NCBI GenBank assembly: GCA_964501905.1
Contig: CAZCTW010000018.1
Coordinates: 1 to 29,096, forward strand
DNA from: B69-G16 sp964501905
GTDB lineage: Archaea > Thermoproteota > Thermoprotei > Thermofilales > B69-G16
Direction: 5' to 3'
DNA length: 29,096 bases
Position 1 is the stretch's first letter; every line of letters begins with the position of its first letter. The notes beneath the pieces are model-generated. The model made no database searches. It had not been told where the DNA came from and saw only the letters and a list, made by a program, of their open reading frames with translations. The translations under genes were made by a program, and so were the position numbers. Shown here piece after piece: positions 15,433 through 23,478 of this stretch.

Positions 15433-18285
15433 TCACTTGAATATTATAGCTGGTTTGGCGGGCAGAGCTTGTTTTGTTTTTTTCTCCGTGCTATCTTTTT
15501 CTTTAACCACTTTTACTTCTAAATCGAATTCTCTGGATAGGAATTCTCTAGCTCCTTCGATAACTCTTTCTTCCAACTCGGGGCTTACAGACATGTGGAG
15601 TAACTTCTGGTTCTTTAAGAATTGTAAGGCTACGCGTGAAACCTCTTTTTTGCCTATTCCGTAATCTACCCTGATAGCTTCCCTAACGGCATCCCGCAAG
15701 GGCGTTCCCTTTTCGATGCGGGCGGCGATCTCTTCGGCTACTTTATACTTCCATTCATCGGCTAGAACTATGATCATTTCTTCGGGTTTTTTCTTTAAGA
15801 GCTTTAAGACGTTTTTAGCGTCTTCTATCAGCTCTTTTAGGATTTCCTCGGCTTTTTCCATTTCAGGCTTTATTTTCTCCTCCTCTAGTTTTGGCCATTC
15901 AGCTAGGCTAATAAAGCCCTTTTTCCCTATGCTACTCCATATTTCTTCACAGATATGGGGGGTAAAAGGCGCTAAGATCAACGTTTGCACTTCTATAAAC
16001 TTCTTTAATACTTCCTTGTTGGGGTTACCTCCGCACCTCTTAAGGTACCATTTGAATTCATTCTGAAGATTGAAAAAGCCTTTAACTAGAGCTGATTTAA
16101 AGTTGGTCTGCTCCATGAGCTCCTCCACTTCTTTTATTGTTCTATTTAAAACGCTTTCAAACCATTCATCTATTTCCTCCGTGGATTCCCTACCTTTTCC
16201 GTAGTTTTTAACAGCGAAAGAATACCATTCGTAAAGTAGGTCGACAGCTCTATCCGCTAGCTCTGGCTCGAAATTGGCATCATCTAACCCGGAGTCGCCA
16301 GCATACGCCTCGGCGAACCTAGTGGCATCGGCGCCCCACCAGTCTAAAGCCTGCCTGAGCATTATAAAATTACCTAGGCTTTTGCTCATTTTCCTCCCTC
16401 CCACCATTATCCAACCGTTGATCCCTATCCCTCTAGGCCAGCATTCTCTGGGGAATAGAGCTACGTGGTGCATTATGAAGAAAGTCAAATGGTTAGGCAT
16501 TAGGTCCTTTCCGGAAATTCTTAAATCGACGGGGTACCAGTAGAGGAATTCCTTTCTCATGGCTTCGAGTAATTCTCTGCTAATTCCTAGTTTTTCCGAG
16601 AGTTTAACTGGATCGCCCTCTCCATAGAATACGTAGTCGAAGAACTCATCATCTATTTTATCCCAGTTTATGCCGTATTTCTCTGGGTGTTGCAGGTATT
16701 TAGAGATCGTGTAGTATGCCATGTATATCGTGGAGTCGCTTAAAGACTCTAGAACCCACTCTTTATCCCAGGGAAGCGGAGTTCCCAGTTCACCCTTGTG
16801 AGCACAAGCCCAATCTTCGTACCAGTCCACCTGATTATGGAAGAATTCTCTAACGCTCTCCGGCAGGAAAATCATTGAGTCTATGCATTCATGGGCCTTC
16901 CTCTTCCACTCAGGATCGCTGTACTTAAGGAACCATTGATTCTCTACTATTTTAACGTGAGCACGCGAGCCGCACCGACAGTAGACTTCCCTCGGAAGCA
17001 TCCAGTGAATAAGCGCTATACCCTTTTTCACCATATACTCCGTAAGCTCTTTTTTGACCTCGTAAACTTTCTTTCCGGCCCATATTCCACATATAGGCTT
17101 TAACACTCCCTGATGATACTCTTTCGTATAAATCTCCTTAGTCGCTTTTTCGAGCTTGTCGAAATCGTTTTGACTCGAGATTTTCATCTTCTCTACAATT
17201 TCCACCGCCGGATATTCGCCATAACCCTCGAGCTCGATTAAGCTTATCGGTTCAATAGCTTCGACTATAGAAGGATCTACTCCGTACTTTTTCAGCATTG
17301 ACGGGTTCTTCTTAAGATCTCTAAGAGCCGCGTAATCGTAGGGGGCGTGGGCAGGAACTGACATTACTACTCCGGTGCCAATTTTTAAATCTACGAAACT
17401 GGCAGGCAGAACGGGCACGAACCTCCCTGTAATAGGATTTAAGACCATGCGGCCGATGAAATCTTCTCCCTTAACCTTTTCCTTAACGTTTACCTTGTGG
17501 TGTTGATCTTTTAGTTCCTCGATTATATAGGGGGATAAAATCCATAGCTCTCCATCTACCTCTGCTAGGACGTACTCCTCGTCCGGGTTAATCCAGATGT
17601 TTACGGCGCCGTAAATGGTTTCTGGCCTGTAAGTCGTACAGGGGTAAACTATTCCATCATTATCCCTGAATTTGATTATAACTACCTGTTCCGGCCCTAT
17701 ACCTATGTATTCGTCGGGTCTATCGTGGTCGCCTACCACCTTTAACTCTTTAGGACACCAAACTACGGGGTGTTTCCCCTTTACTATTAAGTTTTTACTT
17801 TTCAGTTTTCGGTATTGCCACTCTATAAATTTACTATAGGGAGGATTTAGAAATGTAGTGAAGAATTCTCGTCTCCAATCTATCGATAAACCATATCTTT
17901 GAAAATCCTCCCGCCAGGCTTTTACGAAGAATTTCACCCAATACTCGGGCTTCTCGAATTTAGGTATATCCTTTTCTTCTATGCCCATCATTCGAAGAGT
18001 TTTAAGAATTTTAGGATCTCTCTCCCTGACCCTTAAAGCTGAGGCTACAATAGGGCCTCCAGTAGCGTGCCATCCTTGGGGGAATAAAACGTTGAAGCCT
18101 TTCATCCTCTTATACCTGGCAGTTATATCGACTCTTAAAACCGTGTACGCTGAGCCTAGGTGGGGGTAGGCGTTAACGTAGGGGTAGGGGAACGTTATGA
18201 AGAACTTAGGTTTATCGGCGGGATCGGCTTCAAAGACACCAGTTTCAAGCCATTTTTTCTGCCATTTAGACTCTACCCTTTTCAA
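15433..18285 (-). CDS. leuS: Leucyl-tRNA synthetase, archaeal type
   Basis: The 950-residue class I synthetase charges tRNA-Leu. The HIGH signature is PHLGS at 41-45 within FPYPYVNAYPHLGSAY, and the KMSKS loop is at 632-636 (GGRKMSKSLGN). Between them lie the CP1 editing domain, with the CTTYRPETIYGAVNIWI stretch that hydrolyses mischarged tRNA, and a zinc-like CRCGSRAH segment. The C-terminal domain (DSTEKK near the end) is the archaeal/eukaryotic type. Length is normal for the family. The start is the TTG at 18285; an in-frame TGA lies about 40 bases upstream with no other usual start between, and WQKKW falls at the expected place. It follows TrpRS by about 170 bp on the same strand. Confidence 0.95.
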   Translation of the reverse strand: MKRVESKWQKKWLETGVFEADPADKPKFFITFPYPYVNAYPHLGSAYTVLRVDITARYKRMKGFNVLFPQGWHATGGPIVASALRVRERDPKILKTLRMMGIEEKDIPKFEKPEYWVKFFVKAWREDFQRYGLSIDWRREFFTTFLNPPYSKFIEWQYRKLKSKNLIVKGKHPVVWCPKELKVVGDHDRPDEYIGIGPEQVVIIKFRDNDGIVYPCTTYRPETIYGAVNIWINPDEEYVLAEVDGELWILSPYIIEELKDQHHKVNVKEKVKGEDFIGRMVLNPITGRFVPVLPASFVDLKIGTGVVMSVPAHAPYDYAALRDLKKNPSMLKKYGVDPSIVEAIEPISLIELEGYGEYPAVEIVEKMKISSQNDFDKLEKATKEIYTKEYHQGVLKPICGIWAGKKVYEVKKELTEYMVKKGIALIHWMLPREVYCRCGSRAHVKIVENQWFLKYSDPEWKRKAHECIDSMIFLPESVREFFHNQVDWYEDWACAHKGELGTPLPWDKEWVLESLSDSTIYMAYYTISKYLQHPEKYGINWDKIDDEFFDYVFYGEGDPVKLSEKLGISRELLEAMRKEFLYWYPVDLRISGKDLMPNHLTFFIMHHVALFPRECWPRGIGINGWIMVGGRKMSKSLGNFIMLRQALDWWGADATRFAEAYAGDSGLDDANFEPELADRAVDLLYEWYSFAVKNYGKGRESTEEIDEWFESVLNRTIKEVEELMEQTNFKSALVKGFFNLQNEFKWYLKRCGGNPNKEVLKKFIEVQTLILAPFTPHICEEIWSSIGKKGFISLAEWPKLEEEKIKPEMEKAEEILKELIEDAKNVLKLLKKKPEEMIIVLADEWKYKVAEEIAARIEKGTPLRDAVREAIRVDYGIGKKEVSRVALQFLKNQKLLHMSVSPELEERVIEGAREFLSREFDLEVKVVKEKDSTEKKTKQALPAKPAIIFK

Positions 18286-18455
18286 AAATTCGAGCCGCTC
18301 AGGGTTTACGCCTGACCTAGCAAAAGTGCATCACCAGAGTTGTTGAATATCAACGAAAATTTAAATTTTTCTCGGTGCCACTACGTATACATAGAGTTAT
18401 CATGTAAACCGGGTGTTTATTTAAAATAAAATAGGTTGTTAAGGACCATCAGTGG

Positions 18456-19615
18456 CTAGTCTATGCTCCAATTCCACATTTTACTGGCTAGCTTCCCATC
18501 GTAGAGGAATTTATCCTTAAGCTTTTCAGCATCCTTGACTCTACGCTGATGCTGTCTCAAAAAGGCTTTCACCCTTTCAGCGAGTTCAGCCTTACACTCA
18601 CCGCACAATAGTTTTCCGCTTCTACAGGCCCAATATCTTTCTTCAAGTTTTTTATCATCCTCCTCGAATAATATGCTGTACCAGTGATAGACTGGGCATA
18701 TCTCAGGTATACCGCCTATTTTCCTCTGCTCTTCAGCAGTCGCCCGTCCTCCTGTAAAAGCCATCTTGACCTTCTTAGCGGCCTCCTCAGGGCTATCGTT
18801 CAATAATATCGCTGACTCAGGCTTTGAAGCCGACATCTTAGATTCAGGACCCGTTAATCCCCATACAAACTTTGATAACAATTCCGAAGTTTTATAAAAG
18901 CCTAGCTTAGGGGCTATATCCCGCTGTAGTCTGAAGTAGGGATCTTGATCAATAGCACATGGTATTAGAGGCCTTTTCCTTTCAAAAAGGGTTGGCACTA
19001 TCTGTAAAGCGGGATAAAATATCAAGCCTATGCTAGTTTCTCCCGTAAATCCGAAGGTGGCTTTAGCGGTGGAGAATGTTATATGCCTAGCTACTTTTAC
19101 AGCTGCCTTATACAGGCGACCGATAAATTCTATATCCTTGAATATAAACGTCTTATCGGGGTCGAAGCCTACGGCTATTATATTTAATACATCCTGCATA
19201 ACGTGTAGCTCTACTTCCCTTAGACTATCTACTTTTTTGGCTAGATACTTCTCCTCGTCAGGTATCATTATGTAGGCGTTGACGCCAAATTTCTCTTGTA
19301 GCCACTTGGTCATTATAAAAGGTATGAGATGGCCAATGTGCATGGGCGATTTACTGGGAGCGCGCCCAGTGTAAAGGAAAAAGCCCCTTCCCTCCTTGTA
19401 GTCTTTAAGCGTAAAGTCGAGATCCCTGTGGGCGAAGAAGAATTTCCTTCGCAAGAGTAGGTGTAGACCGCCGCTTAGCTTTTCTATCTCTTCTAACAGT
19501 AGGGGATTGATTGTTTCTACGCCGAACTCTTCTACTAATTTGTCGTAATCTACTTTCCCCTTTACTTCCCAAGGCGTTACCTCATAGCCAAAGGCGATCG
19601 CCCGTCACGGTTCAT
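18456..19615 (-). CDS. trpS: Tryptophanyl-tRNA synthetase with a one-base frame break near the start
   Basis: The class I synthetase core is intact: PSKSPMHIGHLIPF contains HIGH, KMSASKPES is the KMSKS motif, and AIDQDPYFR is the archaeal/eukaryotic TrpRS specificity stretch. The uninterrupted frame could start only at the TTG at 19454, but clear TrpRS sequence continues upstream in the same frame (YEVTPWEVKGKVDYDKLVEE) until an in-frame TGA. An ATG at 19615, 21 bp after a strong TATA box (CTTATATATT), is one base out of frame. A single extra G in the GGG at 19601-19603 would give MNRDGAIAFGYEVTPWEVKG and a normal protein of about 386 residues. An assembly or sequencing indel is the simplest reading. 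Confidence 0.85.
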
Positions 19616-19630
19616 GTAGAAGAGTAATCA

Positions 19631-19640
19631 AATATATAAG
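19631..19640 (-). promoter_or_regulatory. TATA box of trpS
   Basis: CTTATATATT on the minus strand is centred about 21 bp before the ATG at 19615. This points to a leaderless transcript and supports ATG 19615 as the true start. Confidence 0.6.
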
Positions 19641-19654
19641 GTTTAGCCTATAAA

Positions 19655-19866
19655 AGCGCCCAGTAAGCCAGATTTTAGATAGACTTTACGTAGCGCACGA
19701 TATTATCAGTAAAGTTCTTCTTCCTGAGTATGAGCGTTATAGGCGAGGTGTTAACGCAGGAGACTCTCTTATAGGTGGGGGAGTAGCTTTAGTAGCAATT
19801 ACGAACACGATTGAAGATATTAAAAACAAAAAACAATTAATGTTAGCTAACACTTATCCCAAATAG
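19655..19866 (+). pseudogene. Short open frame, possible gene remnant
   Basis: A 70-codon plus-strand stretch reads LDRLYVAHDIISKVLLPEYE, then YRRGVNAGDSLIGGGVALVA and ITNTIEDIKN before a TAG at 19864-19866. Its composition is protein-like, but it has no ATG, GTG or TTG near the front and no ribosome-binding site. It overlaps the 3' end of the rubrerythrin-VIT gene antiparallel. I do not recognise the family. It may be a 5'-truncated remnant. Confidence 0.3.
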
Positions 19867-20960
19867 TATCGACGCTATCCTTCCTATTACGAATGTCGCT
19901 CTTGTTGATCCAAAACCGGCGAGTAGTATCTCCAGCATTTTCTTCTTGATATCTAAATTCGCTGAAATAGCTATCAGAAACCTGTAGCGGCAAGCGCTAT
20001 TCCAGCGAGCAGTAACGATAATAGTACTGCAAGAGATACGGTCAGAGCCGCTAGGTAGGGCGTTACGAGAATAAATGCTCCGATTGCATAGAATGCACCG
20101 GTGTATGAGCCCGCTTTCACGGGATTTTCTAACGTTTCCTCTTTAAGCCCATATTCTTCCTCCGCTACAATCCTCGATAATAATTCGTGATTTTTCGAAG
20201 ATTCCTCAGCTACAGTTTGGGAAATTTCCTTGCTAAATCCCTTCTCAACCATGTGCTCAGCTATCCTTTCTTCTAAATAGATAAGCTACATACCGCGACG
20301 CTATTCTGATCCTCCGCAGAATACTTTCGTGAACTCGCCTCTGAGCTCTCACACTAGCGAAAGAGCCTATACCCATGGACAAGGCGCCTGCCACGCCGAT
20401 TATTAACCCTCCAGAGCTACGTGGAAGGGGCTACCGTAAGCACCGGCTAATTCACTAGTGACAGATAGTACTTCGACTAGTCCGTCATTCATATCTAGCA
20501 CTGCATCCCTAACGTGAGCGAGAAATTCTTCGAATCTAGACTCTTCTTCAGCGAACTCTTGCTCGTGGACGAGCTCGTCTTCGAGAATTTCTTTTAATTT
20601 TTCCTTTTCCTCTCTGCTTAGCTCGGGCTTTTCCAACATTTCTGAAAAAAGCTCGACAGCTTCTCGTTCATCCATCTCTAGCAAGCGCAGAGTTAAGCCC
20701 AGACCTATCAATCTAAATACTAAAGTGAAGACGGCGATCTTCGCCTTGCTAATGGCAATAGAGGATGCATCACACCCCCTCTTTTTAAGAAACTCCCGCC
20801 AAAAACTAACGTGTTCCCCCTCCATTTCAGCTATTTTCATAAGCTTAGTTCTTACAGTTTCGCTTCCATATAGTCTGGCTAACTTCTGGTAAATGACAAA
20901 CGCACGCATTTCATCTACTAGTGCTTTTTTAGCTAATTCAATAATAGGCTTTGCCGCCAT
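19843..20960 (-). pseudogene. Rubrerythrin-VIT1 family protein, broken by three frameshifts
   Basis: The N-terminal 135 residues form a ferritin-like diiron domain with E17, EGEH at 47-50 and LEDELVHE. After HVRDAVLDMNDGLVEVLSVT comes a VIT1/CCC1 membrane transporter domain of the iron/manganese type. The frame is lost near 20410 (GGAGGG), then reads GLIIGVAGALSMGIGSFASV. It shifts again near 20276 (TTT) to continue LEERIAEHMVEKGFSKEISQ, and again near 19979 (TTT) to end LEILLAGFGSTRATFVIGRI. Joined, the product would be about 370 residues, the family's normal length, with no other damage. It starts 15 bp after the flavodiiron gene, so it belongs to that operon. It is either a recent pseudogene or a set of homopolymer indels. 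The likely role is iron sequestration or export under oxidative stress. Confidence 0.8.
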
Positions 20961-20975
20961 AAAAATACGCCGTTA

Positions 20976-22199
20976 TTATCTGCCTATACGTTCTAAAAGT
21001 AGGTCTACGCCTCGGACAATTTTATCTAAATCTTCCGATTTAGGCTTACCTCTAAACTCTATTTTTTCGACAACATCAAAGCCTGCTCGAGTTATCTTCT
21101 CGACGATTTTCGAGCCAGCTACACCGCCCCACCCATAGGAAGATATTACCAACACTGGCTTAGGAATTTTTATTTTCTTTACGAGTATATCCAAGAGAAA
21201 GCTCATAGGGGGGAATACCTCTCCTTCATACGTAGCAGCGCCTATTATAATGGCCTCTGCGTCGATTATCTCGGAGATTGCCTCTCCAACGTCGAGACTC
21301 TCCGAATCTGTGCACTTATACAGAACTGGCTCCATTCCCCTTTTCCTAAGTTCTTCGACGGCTGTAATTACGGCTTTTTCTATAGAACCGTACATAGAGC
21401 CATAAATCACGACCACCTTGCCTTTCTCGGGGATTCCCCTAGCTAGCCTAGAGTAGTAATCTACTATAACCTCGGGCTTATTTTTAAATATTAAACCGTG
21501 GGCAGGAGCGATTACAGCAGGGGATATACCTAGCTTTTTTAACTTTTCAATAGCTTTTATGATAAAATCGCTATAATAGCCTATAATCGTAGCCACGTAT
21601 TTTCTGACATGCCTATAATACTCTAAAACCTCCTTTTCGTTATCGTCGAATATGGATGAAGGCACAGAATAGCCACCGAATGCATCGCCAGAAAGCAGGA
21701 CTTTATCCTTGTAGATGAAGCTCATAATAGTTTCAGGCCAGTGAAGCCATGGAGTATATACGAATTTAAGAACCTTACTCCCTACGGCTAATTCTTCTCC
21801 ATCCCTTAACGCTTTAAACCTACAGTCCACTCCGTAGAACGCCTTTAACAAAGCTCCAGTCAATCTATGTCCTAGAACCTCCGCTTTACCCCTATTCTCT
21901 TTTAAAAAACGGGGTATCGCGCCACTATGGTCAGGCTCCATGTGGTGAATAACCAAGTAGTCAATATCTCTTGGATCAACTATCCTCCTCAAACTTTCGA
22001 TAAATTCGTCGGCACAGGCGTGCTTCCACGCGTCAAAAAGCACTACTCCTTCCTCCGTCAATAAAACATAGGCGTTGTAAGTAACTCCCTCCGGAATAGC
22101 CCAGATAGCTTCAAAATATCTCGTCTCCTTGTCTTCATATCTTAAAACATACAACTCGTCTACAACTCTTTCGATAATTACCCCCAAACTTCCACCCAC
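20976..22199 (-). CDS. Flavodiiron protein (A-type, FprA-like)
   Basis: The 407-residue protein has a metallo-beta-lactamase-like diiron domain followed by a flavodoxin domain. Iron ligands are visible as H86-x-E88-x-D90-H91 (HHMEPDHSG), H153 (WLHWPET), D172 (SGDAFGGY) and H234 (APAHG). The FMN-binding flavodoxin starts near 262 with VVVIYGSMYGSIEKA. Such proteins reduce O2 to water or NO to N2O in the cytoplasm of anaerobes. The start is the GTG at 22199. It lies 107 bp downstream of peroxiredoxin and 15 bp upstream of rubrerythrin-VIT on the same strand, forming an oxidative-stress group. The sequence AGCTAAATATT just before the start resembles half of the peroxiredoxin palindrome. Confidence 0.93.
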   Translation of the reverse strand: MGGSLGVIIERVVDELYVLRYEDKETRYFEAIWAIPEGVTYNAYVLLTEEGVVLFDAWKHACADEFIESLRRIVDPRDIDYLVIHHMEPDHSGAIPRFLKENRGKAEVLGHRLTGALLKAFYGVDCRFKALRDGEELAVGSKVLKFVYTPWLHWPETIMSFIYKDKVLLSGDAFGGYSVPSSIFDDNEKEVLEYYRHVRKYVATIIGYYSDFIIKAIEKLKKLGISPAVIAPAHGLIFKNKPEVIVDYYSRLARGIPEKGKVVVIYGSMYGSIEKAVITAVEELRKRGMEPVLYKCTDSESLDVGEAISEIIDAEAIIIGAATYEGEVFPPMSFLLDILVKKIKIPKPVLVISSYGWGGVAGSKIVEKITRAGFDVVEKIEFRGKPKSEDLDKIVRGVDLLLERIGR

Positions 22200-22306
22200 A
22201 ATATTTAGCTAGAACAACATGAGAATACCATAGAGGTTTATAAGATTAAGCAAGAGGAAATAGGGGATTCTCCCTAAATCTAGAGGGCAAACTAAAAATA
22301 GAGGAT

Positions 22307-22933
22307 TTACCAGTATGGATACCTGCCTTTAGGTATTTGATCACCTACCCTACCAGCTATCTTTATACTCGGCTTTATAGTAGGCTTACCTGGCTCCCAC
22401 CCAGCTGGCGTCACTTCGTCGGGATGCTCCCTTATGTACTGCAACGCTTTTATCTGCCTAATTAGCTCGTTTACGTTACGCCCCATACTTAGATTTACAA
22501 CCTCGTATGCTTGTATAACGCCATCAGGATCTATAATGAACCTGCCTCTAAAGGCTACTCCACTTGTCTCGCTGTATACTCCATAAGCTCTAGCTACCTT
22601 ACCCGTCGGGTCGGAACCCATTAAGAATTTTACTCTACCTCTAAGCAGAGGTTCCTGCTCTACCCAACCTTTATGGTCGAAAATGGTATCAGTGCTTATG
22701 CTGAGAACTTCAACATTTAATTTCTTAAGTTCGTCGTAGATGTAGCTCATAGCCGCTAGCTCTGTGGAGCAGACAAATGTGAAATCAGCGGGGTAGAAGC
22801 AGAGTATAAGCCATTTGCCTTTAAAATCCTCTAGCTTTACTTTTTTTACCTCTTCAGTAGCCGGATTATAGGCTTCAATTTCGAACTCCGGAGCTTTTTG
22901 ACCTGGTTGAAGTATCAAACTTTTTACCTCCAT
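22307..22933 (-). CDS. Peroxiredoxin (AhpC/Prx type) lacking the usual resolving cysteine
   Basis: The 208-residue thioredoxin-fold peroxidase has the active site DFTFVCSTE with peroxidatic C55 and T52, and R131 completes the catalytic set. Typical 2-Cys AhpC proteins carry the resolving cysteine in a VCPAxW motif; here the matching VTPAGW has T175. The only other cysteine is C45 in LILCFYP. This suggests a 1-Cys mechanism or a different reductant. The C-terminal extension to PYW resembles the long archaeal Prx6-like/hybrid forms that build decamers. It detoxifies peroxides in the cytoplasm. The mRNA appears leaderless: TTAAATATT lies 26 bp before the ATG and is part of a perfect palindrome. 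Confidence 0.93.
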   Translation of the reverse strand: MEVKSLILQPGQKAPEFEIEAYNPATEEVKKVKLEDFKGKWLILCFYPADFTFVCSTELAAMSYIYDELKKLNVEVLSISTDTIFDHKGWVEQEPLLRGRVKFLMGSDPTGKVARAYGVYSETSGVAFRGRFIIDPDGVIQAYEVVNLSMGRNVNELIRQIKALQYIREHPDEVTPAGWEPGKPTIKPSIKIAGRVGDQIPKGRYPYW

Positions 22934-22953
22934 ATTTCTAACTTATAAAAAAG

Positions 22954-22982
22954 AATATTTAAGCTTTTTTAGCTTAAATATT
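22954..22982. promoter_or_regulatory. Perfect 12-bp palindrome over the peroxiredoxin promoter
   Basis: AATATTTAAGCT and AGCTTAAATATT are exact inverted copies separated by five T. The downstream half contains the probable TATA element (TTAAATATT, centred 26 bp before the ATG at 22933). The other half covers the BRE and its upstream side. A repressor bound here would block TBP/TFB, so this is a strong operator candidate for a redox or metal sensor. Confidence 0.6.
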
Positions 22983-23228
22983 AAACCATTATAATAAAAA
23001 TATCATTATAATTTGAAAAAATAACCATGTATTTTTTTAGTAAATTAATCAAAAATCAAGATAATTCGACCTCAAGTATTAATTTTATCATATTATTATT
23101 CCTGGAATTTCAAGATTTATATCAGAAGGTAGAACCGTCTTCTACTAGACGCCTAGCATTAAGCACTCCTCTAAATTTCTCCTATTAATAAACTTTAAGA
23201 AATCCTGGCATGCTGTAGAGCACAAAGC
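22983..23228. other. AT-rich intergenic region between prx and tRNA-Arg
   Basis: The stretch is rich in A+T runs. I see no frame, structured RNA or repeat apart from the palindrome at its left edge and the tRNA promoter at its right edge. Confidence 0.4.
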
Positions 23229-23237
23229 TTAAAAATA
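23229..23237 (+). promoter_or_regulatory. TATA box of tRNA-Arg
   Basis: TTAAAAATA is centred about 26 bp before the first base of the tRNA. Confidence 0.55.
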
Positions 23238-23258
23238 ACGTTAAGGTTTAACATTTAC

Positions 23259-23383
<125 letters not shown>

Positions 23384-23478
23384 TCATCTAACTTTTTTAC
23401 CGCTATATTTGAGGGGTACGCCATTTAAGCCGGGTGGGAGTTTAAAATATTTACCTAATATGGGTAGTGTTATTCGTT

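Noticed and set aside
18300..18340. Possible C/D-box small RNA upstream of LeuRS (GTGATGC ... CTGA)
   Set aside because: Box C is imperfect and no C'/D' pair is convincing.
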